NCBI GenBank assembly: GCA_052387115.1
Contig: JBQTJM010000338.1
Coordinates: 1 to 14,559 of the forward strand
DNA length: 14,559 nt
Reading direction: 5' to 3'
Origin: JACCXJ01 sp052387115
Lineage (GTDB): Bacteria > Pseudomonadota > Gammaproteobacteria > JACCXJ01
Each line of letters starts with the position of its first letter. Within the stretch, counting starts at the first letter, position 1. Below, piece by piece: positions 1-5,831 of the stretch. The translations under genes and the position numbers were made by a program. The notes under the pieces are model-generated. The model was not told the DNA's origin. It did no database searches and saw nothing but the letters and a program-made list of their open reading frames with translations.

Positions 1-223
1 CGAGATACAATCGCCACAACCAGCGCAGGTCGAGGGGCACGGTCAGGAGGGTGAGCTGCCACCCCGCCACGTCCATCAGGAACGTCGCGGCGAAGAACAG
101 CAGCACGAAGACCATCCCCAGGAGCCCAATGTCCCGGACATGGTTCAGGACCGCAGCCATGTCCATGTCCCGCACCGCCAGCGCGAGGAGTAGGACCCCG
201 AGGACCAGACACAAGGGCTTCAC
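1..223 (-). CDS. N-terminus of LPG-synthase-TM-like (flippase-like) membrane protein, partial
   Basis: Reading the minus strand leftward from a GTG at 221-223 gives about 74 residues that run off the window edge. There are two hydrophobic stretches, residues about 4-16 and 33-48, separated by a short polar segment with the pattern VRDMDMAAVLNHV. This is followed by FLMDVAGWQLTL and a LRWLWRLYL end. That order (short helix, amphipathic loop, second helix, then a GWQ/RW-type motif) is what the start of lysylphosphatidylglycerol-synthase transmembrane/UPF0104 proteins looks like; these act in the inner membrane on lipids. The start is uncertain: the frame stays open upstream and no clear Shine-Dalgarno sequence precedes the GTG, and two in-frame ATGs lie at residues 19 and 21. 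It diverges from the fragment at 248 and the two almost abut, which suggests a rearrangement joint. Family assignment rests on pattern only. Confidence 0.5.
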   Translation of the reverse strand, partial: MKPLCLVLGVLLLALAVRDMDMAAVLNHVRDIGLLGMVFVLLFFAATFLMDVAGWQLTLLTVPLDLRWLWRLYL

Positions 224-247
224 ATAGCTGACACGGTCGACATCGTA

Positions 248-553
248 GTGCAACCGAATGCGCCGGGCACAGACACCCAAGCACCCATCACCCGGCTTCG
301 CACCACTCCCCTGCGCTTCGGAGGGACGGTATACTACCCCGTGCTGCTGAGCGCCAACGAGCCTGCGACCACCTACCTGCGGGTGAGCGATCCCAACGCA
401 CTCAGCCTGGGGGCGCTCGAGACGGTCGAGTGGCAGGTGTATCGAGGACCCTTCCTCGTCGCGCTCACCGCCGGTGAGACCCTTACCGTGGAGTACTACT
501 CCATCGACAGCGCCGGGAATCAGGAATCCATCAAGACCACGGTATTGCAGTGA
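248..553 (+). CDS. Beta-sandwich (chitobiase C-terminal-like) tail fragment of a larger surface protein
   Basis: The frame is open from 194 and can start at a GTG at 248, with no ribosome binding site that I can see. The 101 residues contain a proline-rich entry (GTDTQAPITRL), then TVYYPVLLSANEPATTYLRV, and end with LTVEYYSIDSAGNQES. The A-x-E-P-A-T-x-Y and YxxIDxAGNxE motifs are typical of the chitobiase/beta-hexosaminidase C-terminal-like beta-sandwich repeat found at the ends of secreted or surface proteins. Such a repeat is normally one module of a longer chain, so this is probably the 3' end of a gene whose 5' part was lost near the joint with the membrane gene at 1-223. Its TGA overlaps an ATG at 553, and the Rhs start follows at 574. 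Function cannot be assigned beyond the fold. Confidence 0.4.
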   Translation: MQPNAPGTDTQAPITRLRTTPLRFGGTVYYPVLLSANEPATTYLRVSDPNALSLGALETVEWQVYRGPFLVALTAGETLTVEYYSIDSAGNQESIKTTVLQ

Positions 554-573
554 TGACGACCAAAGGACGGTGT

Positions 574-1279
574 ATGCATTTCCTCATCGCGTGTCTCCTC
601 ACCCTCCTCGGCCTGCCCGCAGGCCGCGGTCGAGCGGGTCATCCACTACCATAACGACGCCTTGGGCTCCCCCATCGCCGCGACCGATCAAGACGGCCGC
701 GTGGTGTGGCGAAAGTCCTATGCGCCTTACGGCCAGCCCATCGGCCCCGCGGCCCCGAACGAGCCCGGCTACACCGGCAAGTTCCAAGACCCGGGCCTCG
801 GGATCCAGAACTTCGGGGCCCGCTGGTACGACCCCCGGATCGGCCGCTTCCTCGCCATCGATCCCGTCGGGTTCGATCCCGAAAACCCCCAGAGCTTCAA
901 CCGCTACGCCTACGCCAACAATAACCCTTACAAATATGTCGATCCCGATGGCAATAGTCCCCTCGACGTAGGCTTCTTCATCGCCGACACCGTCAGCTTC
1001 GGTCTCGCGGTGGCCTCGGGAAACCCCGCCGCCATCCAGTCCGCAGCCTTCGACCTCGCTGCAAGCGCCGTGGGCCTCGCGAGCCCGGTACCGGGAACGG
1101 GCCTCGCCATCAAGGCGGCACGGGCGGGGGATAAGGTTGGGGATGTAGCGAAGCTTGCCGACAGTGCAAAGCCTCTATATCGCAGCATGAGTCGAGCTGA
1201 AGCCGAAGCAGTTCAGCACACTGGAAAACTGAGGGGTGGCAGACTAAACGGGTTAACGGGTGCGTTCCACGCACCATAG
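574..1279 (+). CDS. RHS repeat-associated core protein with toxin tip, frameshifted (probable pseudogene)
   Basis: An ATG at 574 preceded by AAGGA (563-567) opens a signal peptide, MHFLIACLLTLLGLPA. The frame then breaks at about 619-622 and stops at 652-654. Continuing in the +2 frame gives QAAVERVIHYHNDALGSP; restoring two bases (GC) at the break would join them as LPAQA-AVE, a normal signal-peptidase site. The rest is a clear RHS-associated core: GSPIAATDQDGRVVW, YAPYGQP, PGYTGKFQDPGLGIQNFGARWYDPRIGRF, IDPVGF and NRYAYANNNPYKYVDPDG, which ends the core at about 949. A hydrophobic AG-rich pretoxin segment follows, then YRSMSRAEAEAVQHTGKLRGGR, which resembles the start of ADP-ribosyltransferase-like polymorphic toxin tips. 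The frame ends at TAG 1277-1279 where a toxin would still be expected to continue. No long RHS shell precedes it, so this is an orphan tip. The RHS core is certain, the toxin type is tentative. Confidence 0.8.
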
Positions 1280-1554
1280 GTGCGCCGAGCCAACCGAATA
1301 GAATTAACGGCCGGTACTAGTGTGCCGCGCGGGGCTGTGCATCTGACAAGGCCAACCGCACTTCGCTCGCGAGCTTCCGAGGGCTCGGGATCGAGGAGGG
1401 CCTCAAGGTCTTGGAAAACGCGAAACGCCAGATCGGAGGTGAACGCATGCGGCGGAACGCCCACAAAGCGCGCTTCCGCCCATTTTCGGGTTAGAGACTT
1501 TCGAGTTGAGTGATAGTCTGGACAATCGGCGAAGACACGCCGCGACGGTGAGTT
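1280..1554 (+). other. Decayed 3' tail of the Rhs tip, no intact gene
   Basis: The same frame as the Rhs core stays open past the single TAG, from 1280 to a stop at 1513, beginning VRRANRIELTAGTSVPRG, which could be the next part of the toxin domain. A second frame, open from 1318 to about 1492, contains the protein-like run LGIEEGLKVLENAKRQIGG. The two together suggest a nonsense mutation followed by a further frameshift. No start codon with a ribosome binding site is visible here, and I see no immunity gene. The stretch runs into the 3' end of the convergent minus-strand gene at 1555. Confidence 0.35.
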
Positions 1555-2439
1555 TTAGACGAACTCGTTGGTGGCTTTTTTGTATTTTTTCCCGAAGATA
1601 CCCGCGTCCGTTAGTTTCTTAATGACGGCACGAATCGTCGCAATTCTCGAAGCGTAGAGCGGTTGCCCCAATTGCAAAAGCCGATTGTAAGCTAAGTCGA
1701 AATTGCCGTTGGAATTGATGGCGTTGATTATCTGACTGCTCGTCGCTCTGCCTTGATGACGGATGTCGCAGACAACCTGGCAAACTTTATCGGGGAAACC
1801 GTCAAGATTATAACTGTGCGCGTAATCCTTCATATTTTTTTGGAAATGTTCGATGGCGACCCTTACTTGAGTCAGCCGATGTGTCGCATCGTTGCTTGCC
1901 CAATGCACCATCCGCGTCGCACAGATTAGCTCTTGATTCTCAACTTGGTCAAGGGTCGGGTTAAGATAATTCATCAAACCCGAGCTTGTCGAATTATCTT
2001 CCAATTGCGTCAACGAACCGTTGCTGTTGCGATAAAAGATGCGGTTGTTTTGGACTACGAGCTTCGGAAAATAGTCAGAGGCATTCGGAAGTGCTAACAA
2101 GTCTTTGAAAAATCTGATAAAATCGCCGTTTGGAACGTGCGCGGCATATTGCATAAAGCCGAACGTGAACCGCGCACGGTCATACGTGTTCAAACAAAGA
2201 AACGAATTGTTGCTTTCGGCTTTGGCGGTCGGCGCGAGAAAATACGCCCAAAAACCGTATTCGGCTTGGTAATCATCCGCGTTATACACCAAACCGTTCG
2301 GAATCGAAAGATTAAACAATCCGTGTTGGGTGTGTTGATATACGGTTTCCTTGCCGACTAAAAACTTCGGCTGTCCGCTACCGATGACTTGGGCAAAATG
2401 TGAATTGCCCGTTCGCGAAAAAGTAAAATTCAATGCCAT
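1555..2439 (-). CDS. AT-richer gene of unknown function, possibly lysozyme-like fold
   Basis: This is a 294-residue protein whose ATG at 2437-2439 is preceded by GGAG with an 8-nt spacer. No signal peptide or membrane helix is visible. The middle of the chain reads AESNNSFLCLNTYDRARFTFGFMQYAAH (about residues 74-101, given here in part). The Glu followed some 20-25 residues later by a G-F-M-Q block recalls the catalytic Glu and G-x-MQ motifs of lysozyme or transglycosylase-type folds, but the resemblance is weak and the function is not established. A hydrophilic middle (QLEDNSTSS) and a basic, helix-rich end (LYASRIATIRAVIKKLTD, then GKKYKKATNEFV) follow. By eye, sampled lines are about 43-45 percent GC against about 65 percent in the flanks, and the codons favour A/T at third positions, which points to recent transfer. 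It lies 42 nt downstream of the S9 peptidase on the same strand. Confidence 0.75.
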   Translation of the reverse strand: MALNFTFSRTGNSHFAQVIGSGQPKFLVGKETVYQHTQHGLFNLSIPNGLVYNADDYQAEYGFWAYFLAPTAKAESNNSFLCLNTYDRARFTFGFMQYAAHVPNGDFIRFFKDLLALPNASDYFPKLVVQNNRIFYRNSNGSLTQLEDNSTSSGLMNYLNPTLDQVENQELICATRMVHWASNDATHRLTQVRVAIEHFQKNMKDYAHSYNLDGFPDKVCQVVCDIRHQGRATSSQIINAINSNGNFDLAYNRLLQLGQPLYASRIATIRAVIKKLTDAGIFGKKYKKATNEFV

Positions 2440-2455
2440 TGTTATGTCTCCGCCC

Positions 2456-2478
2456 CCGGCCGAGCGAATTTCGGCCGG
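2456..2478 (-). terminator. Perfect 8-bp hairpin between the S9 peptidase and the downstream gene
   Basis: CCGGCCGA at 2456-2463 and TCGGCCGG at 2471-2478 pair perfectly around a 7-nt loop, GCGAATT. It sits 3 nt after the S9 stop codon on the minus strand and just before the ribosome binding site of the next gene. No run of U follows it, so it is more likely an attenuator or 3'-end stabiliser than a strong intrinsic terminator. Confidence 0.4.
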
Positions 2479-2481
2479 TCA

Positions 2482-4431
2482 TCAAGGCGTAAGGTTGTCG
2501 ATAGGCAGCGGTTCCAGCGGATCGGCGGGCTTGAACCCGAACACGCGCGAATAGAAATAAAGCTCGGCATCGAGCACGCGCTTGATGGTATCCGCCTGCC
2601 GGAAACCGTGCTGCTCGCCGGGAAAGGCCAGATAGGCGACCGGCAGTTTCTTGCTTCTCAGCGCCGCCACCATCTTTTCGGCCTGTGCGGGCGGCACCAC
2701 CTGGTCTTCCAGGCCCTGGAAGAAGATCACGGGGCAGGTAAGGCGCTCGACGGCGTGGATGGGGGAGCGCGCCCGGTACAGGTCGGCTTTCTCGGGATAC
2801 GGCCCGATGAGCCGTTCGAGGTAACGAGACTCGAACTTGTGGGTGTCCTTGGCCAGGGCCTCCAGATCGCTCACCCCGAAATGGCTCGCCCCGGCCTTGA
2901 AGACATCCCGAAAGGTGAGCGCCGCGAGTGTCGTGAAGCCGCCCGCGCTCCCACCCCGGATCGCCAGGCGGTCCTTGTCCACCCAACCACGCTCGGCCAG
3001 ATACCGGGCACCGTAGACGCAGTCGTCGACATCGACGACGCCCCACTGCCCGTCCAGCCTCTGCCGGTAGGCACGGCCGAAACCGCTGCTGCCGCCGTAG
3101 TTCACGTCGAGCATCGCGAAACCGCGGGTCGTAAAGAACTGGATCCCGACCCGGAGCCCGTTGTCCGCCGATCCGGTCGGGCCGCCGTGGCTCACGACCA
3201 TGAGCGGCGGCCGCTGCCCGGGAGGACCGACGAGCTGTCCGCTCCGGGGCGCGTAGTAGAACCCGTGCGCCGTGTTTCCGCCCGCGGTCGTAAACTCGAT
3301 GGGCTCCCCGATTGCGATGAAGGCGGGGTCCAAAGACAAGGTGCTCGATCGCCTCAAGACGACTCGTTCCCGTGATGACAGGTTGAGCGCCACGACCGCA
3401 GCGAAGTCGGTGGGCGAGCTGGCCAGGAACACGGCCCGCCGTCCATCGCTCGCTATGCCCTCGATGTGCGTATAAGGCGTCTCGATGATCTCCAGGGCGC
3501 CGGTCTCGGTATCGAGGATCGCGAGGTGGTTGATGCCTTCGCGGGCGAACGTACAGACGATGCGCGTCTCGGAGGCGAAGGCATAGGTCGACTCGCGAAA
3601 TACCCACCGGGCAACGCCGAACTCGGCCTGTGCCGGACACACCGGTTCCACGTCGCCGCCTAACCGGCGATAGAGGTTCCACCAGCCGCTGCGATCGGAG
3701 ACGAAGTAGAGCCTGCCACCCGGCGACCACTCGGGCTGGAAGATCGATTCCGCCGGACCGCCTGCGATGCGCTCGGCCGGACCGAGCCCGCCGTCCGCGA
3801 GGACCGGCGCGAGCCATAGATCCGTTCCATCCCAGGGCATGTTCGGGTGGTCCCAGGAGATCCAGGCCAGGAAACGGCCGTCCGGGCTCAGGCGTGGGTT
3901 CGAATAGAAATCCGCCCCCGAGGCCAGGACCCAAAGGTCGCCGCCTGCCCCCGGGGCCAGCGAGACGGCGACGAGCGTGTTCTGCGGCTCACCGCCGGCT
4001 GGCGTGTGGTCCTCCCGCACGCAGATGAGCCGCTCGCGCCCAAGGTCGAGCACCGCATCGGCGTAGCGAAACTCACCCTCCGGGCTGATGGCCTCGGGTA
4101 TCCGGCCGGCCCTTACGCGATAGATGCGCTGGTCGGAGAAGTTGGAGAAATAGACCTCATGGCTGTCGGGATGGACGAGATACGCGCCGCCGCCGTACTC
4201 GTGCACGCGGGTCCGGACGTTGAAGGGCGCGGGGTTCTGGTCCGCGAGCGCCCCATCCGGTCCCCGGCGCACCACCACGTACCGGCCATTTTCCTCGGGC
4301 CGCAGCTCCAGCCAGTAGACGGCCTCGCCTGCCAGCGTGACCTCCCGCAGGCCGATGGTCTTGGCGACGATGAGCTCGCTCGTGACGGGCGACCGCCACG
4401 CGCCGTAGGGGCAGACGGTCTTCCCGGTCAA
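2482..4431 (-). CDS. S9 family peptidase (prolyl oligopeptidase / acylaminoacyl-peptidase type)
   Basis: A cytoplasmic serine peptidase that hydrolyses short peptides. With the start at TTG 4429-4431 it has 649 residues. This start is chosen because GGGAG lies 7 nt upstream and because the sequence becomes family-like at once (KTVCPYGAWRSPVTSELIVA). The frame is open to an ATG at 4572, but those 47 extra residues are low-complexity Pro/Arg/Ala and look non-coding. The first 400 or so residues form the beta-propeller, with repeats such as LSPDGRFLAWISWDHP and PEWSPGGRLYFVSDRSGWWNLYR. The alpha/beta-hydrolase part carries the triad: Ser495 in RGGSAGGF, Asp576 in GLEDQVVPP and His608 in GEQHGF. 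No signal peptide is visible. Paired hairpins lie in its leader (4469-4489). The catalytic triad is complete and nothing suggests damage. Confidence 0.93.
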   Translation of the reverse strand: MTGKTVCPYGAWRSPVTSELIVAKTIGLREVTLAGEAVYWLELRPEENGRYVVVRRGPDGALADQNPAPFNVRTRVHEYGGGAYLVHPDSHEVYFSNFSDQRIYRVRAGRIPEAISPEGEFRYADAVLDLGRERLICVREDHTPAGGEPQNTLVAVSLAPGAGGDLWVLASGADFYSNPRLSPDGRFLAWISWDHPNMPWDGTDLWLAPVLADGGLGPAERIAGGPAESIFQPEWSPGGRLYFVSDRSGWWNLYRRLGGDVEPVCPAQAEFGVARWVFRESTYAFASETRIVCTFAREGINHLAILDTETGALEIIETPYTHIEGIASDGRRAVFLASSPTDFAAVVALNLSSRERVVLRRSSTLSLDPAFIAIGEPIEFTTAGGNTAHGFYYAPRSGQLVGPPGQRPPLMVVSHGGPTGSADNGLRVGIQFFTTRGFAMLDVNYGGSSGFGRAYRQRLDGQWGVVDVDDCVYGARYLAERGWVDKDRLAIRGGSAGGFTTLAALTFRDVFKAGASHFGVSDLEALAKDTHKFESRYLERLIGPYPEKADLYRARSPIHAVERLTCPVIFFQGLEDQVVPPAQAEKMVAALRSKKLPVAYLAFPGEQHGFRQADTIKRVLDAELYFYSRVFGFKPADPLEPLPIDNLTP

Positions 4432-4468
4432 GCGTCGTCTCCCGTCGTGGCCATCGGAGGCACTTGCG

Positions 4469-4489
4469 CCGGGGCTTGCCCCGGCAAGC
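4469..4489 (-). promoter_or_regulatory. Two mutually exclusive hairpins in the leader of the S9 peptidase gene
   Basis: CCGGGGC-TT-GCCCCGG (4469-4484) and GCTTGCC-CC-GGCAAGC (4474-4489) are both perfect 7-bp inverted repeats, and they share 11 bases, so only one can form at a time. They lie 38-58 nt upstream of the TTG start and its GGGAG. A conformational switch in the 5' leader is possible; chance in GC-rich DNA is the alternative. No known riboswitch is recognised. Confidence 0.3.
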
Positions 4490-4695
4490 GGAGGGCGGCG
4501 CCTACCGGTCGGGCCGGTGCACGGGATTGGTTCGATCGTAGGCGGCTCGGCACGCGGGGCTTCTCTTGCCACAGGTTACCCGATATCCGTACCGGTGTCG
4601 TCCCTGGATGGGCGCGCTCATCGCTGGTGCCCATAACCGTCCGTTTCGCCGCGTGCAAACCGGCGGGTATGCAATGGCCCTGGAGGAGGGCGTGA

Positions 4696-4830
4696 TCAAG
4701 GACATGCGCCGCATCGCAGGGTGCAGACGCATAAAGCCGCGGGTGGCGTTTGCGCCAGCTTGAGCATCAAGGCCGACGAGTTTCTCCGTGCCCACGCGCT
4801 GACGATGTTGGTGCCGAGCAGGTAGCGCAT
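4696..4830 (-). pseudogene. VapC-type PIN toxin stub, catalytic Asp changed to Gly
   Basis: From an ATG at 4828-4830 the minus strand encodes 44 residues starting MRYLLGTNIVSAWARRNSSA and going on to LAQTPPAALCVCTL, then an unrelated RCGACP end. PIN toxins of the VapC family start MRYLLDTNI..., then have a PPxALCxS segment. Here the invariant first acidic residue (D in LLDTN) is Gly, and the remaining 80-90 residues with the other acidic sites are missing. The gene is therefore dead as a ribonuclease. Its ATG overlaps by one base the stop of an 18-residue reading frame (ATG at 4884-4886, product MTPKQLATQKRAARKATR). The overlap resembles toxin-antitoxin coupling, but that short basic peptide does not match an antitoxin I know. 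Confidence 0.6.
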
Positions 4831-5042
4831 CAGCGCGTGGCCTTTCGGGCAGCACGCTTCTGCGTCGCGAGTTGTTTCGGAGTCATTGAACCTTTTGTGT
4901 CGAACAAGGTGATAACGTTGCGAAGAACGAGATCGGCGATAGCAACCAAGGTTGCACTGCACTCGCTCTTCACCCAGTCCGAAGCGACGAAATCGCCTCG
5001 GACATTACTAACCTTAATATTAGCGAGTATAGGAGAAATGTT

Positions 5043-5252
5043 ATGTCTACAGTCATACAGATGAGTCAAGCAGCGGAAGCTCCGCTTGCTTTGGAAGCAG
5101 GGCTTCTCAAGCAGGAGTCGGCCTTTGCCGACCGCAAGCCGCTCACCTTCAAGAAGATCCAGATCCGACGGGTCAAGACCAACATTGTCGGCGGCAGGCC
5201 TGGAGTCAGCACGAGCGGTTGCGGCGGCGAAGGCTGCTGCGACGGCGGTTAG
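5043..5252 (+). CDS. Putative RiPP precursor peptide with double-glycine and Cys-rich core
   Basis: This 69-residue gene starts at ATG 5043 after AGGAGA (5031-5036) with a 6-nt spacer, a near-consensus ribosome binding site in a locally AT-rich leader, so translation is likely. The first 50 residues look like a leader: an acidic/Ala-Leu helix, then LTFKKIQIRRVKTNIVGG, which is basic and ends in Gly-Gly at residues 50-51. The last 18 residues, RPGVSTSGCGGEGCCDGG, hold three Cys, two Ser and one Thr in a Gly-rich setting. That is the layout of ribosomal peptides cleaved after GG by C39 peptidase-exporters and cross-linked or heterocyclised at Cys/Ser/Thr. There is no signal peptide. No LanM, YcaO, radical-SAM or ABC transporter gene lies in the window, so maturation enzymes would have to be encoded elsewhere. 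I do not recognise a named family. A metal-binding tail is the main alternative. Confidence 0.6.
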   Translation: MSTVIQMSQAAEAPLALEAGLLKQESAFADRKPLTFKKIQIRRVKTNIVGGRPGVSTSGCGGEGCCDGG

Positions 5253-5344
5253 CAGCCCGGTCCGTCCGGCGCTGAAACACCAGTCCATCCAGGAGCTGCC
5301 CGAAGCGTTGAGGCGGGCGAGCGGGGCCGAAGGCTGACACCTGC

Positions 5345-5471
5345 CGCTCGCCCCGGCCTGCTGGGCGGCCTTGAGGGCGTCGAGGCGGTCGAGGGGGCGG
5401 TAGATCGTCGGTCGGGTGACCCCGAGCTCGGCGGCGATTTGGGCGACGGCGAGCTCCCCGGCCTCGGGTAG
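5345..5471 (-). pseudogene. C-terminal helix-turn-helix remnant of a serine recombinase
   Basis: The minus strand from 5471 reads LPEAGELAVAQIAAELGV and then TRPTIYRPLDRLDALKAAQQ. The G-E-L-x-V-x-x-I-A-x-x-L-G-V-(T/S)-R-x-T-I-Y-R pattern is that of the DNA-binding helix-turn-helix at the C-terminus of Tn3-type resolvases and Hin-type invertases. The catalytic N-terminal domain with its Ser is absent: immediately upstream of this piece begins an unrelated transposase remnant on the other strand. The frame stays open beyond the motif, but the continuation is antisense to the peptide gene at 5043. It is a scar of a former mobile element. Confidence 0.5.
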
Positions 5472-5482
5472 TTCGGGGCGGG

Positions 5483-5623
5483 TCCCAGACCCTGCTCGCC
5501 GATCTCGCCACGATCGCCAAGAACCGCATCCGGCCCAAGCTGCCCGGAGCTGACAGCTTCGACCAGATCACCCACCCCACCCCCTTGCAGCGGACAGCAT
5601 TCGATCTCCTGGGCGTGAAGTGA
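5483..5623 (+). pseudogene. C-terminal remnant of an IS1634/IS4-like DDE transposase
   Basis: The plus frame ending at TGA 5621-5623 reads SQTLLADLATIAKNRIRPK and then SFDQITHPTPLQRTAFDLLGVK. An end of the type A-T-I-A-K-N-R ... T-x-P-T-P-L-Q-x-x-A-x-x-L-L-G-V is characteristic of IS1634-family (IS4-like) transposases. Only about 46 residues remain and the catalytic core is missing; the break at about 5475 joins it to the resolvase remnant. No terminal inverted repeats were recognised at its ends. Confidence 0.55.
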
Positions 5624-5756
5624 GATTGATCGGCGCACCCTCCCCTCGGTCCCCACCCGAAGGTGCTATACCACGCACGATCACGAATCGCGCTTCTTGA
5701 TCCCCTCAGCCCCGCCCTATCCCGGCCGGAGAGGGGATCGGCGATTGATGCGCGTG

Positions 5757-5830
5757 GCCAGTCTATGATACTTTTCTGCAAGAAAGTATTATTATCGCGT
5801 GCTGGACGAAGTAAAGTAACATAGACTGGC
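5757..5830 (+). promoter_or_regulatory. Inverted-repeat operator region directly upstream of the Fic gene
   Basis: GCCAGTCTATG (5757-5767) and CATAGACTGGC (5820-5830) are a perfect 11-bp inverted repeat. Allowing three mismatches the similarity extends to 23 bp (5757-5779 against 5808-5830). Inside lies a second palindrome, ATACTTT (5768-5774) and AAAGTAT (5783-5789), and a third copy of the half-site, AAAGTA, at 5813-5818. The array ends 1 nt before the Fic ATG, so a protein bound here would cover the start region. The Fic protein has a winged-helix C-terminus, so autoregulation is a reasonable inference. Confidence 0.5.
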
Positions 5831-5831
5831 G

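Noticed and set aside
2378..3934. A 518-residue minus-strand open frame inside the S9 peptidase
   Set aside because: It overlaps the S9 gene in another frame and is Arg/Gly/Pro-rich; the S9 frame has the catalytic triad and propeller motifs.
4432..4572. N-terminal extension of the S9 peptidase to the ATG at 4572
   Set aside because: The 47 extra residues are low-complexity, overlap the hairpin region, and a better start (TTG with GGGAG 7 nt upstream) coincides with the onset of family-like sequence.
4886..4914. Possible sigma-70 promoter TTGAAC-17-GTGATA upstream of the small peptide gene
   Set aside because: The -10 match is poor and lies about 130 nt from the start codon; not distinguishable from chance.
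4830..5288. A 152-residue minus-strand open frame
   Set aside because: It is antisense to the small peptide gene that has a strong ribosome binding site; apart from its last 18 codons before the VapC stub it shows no recognisable motif.
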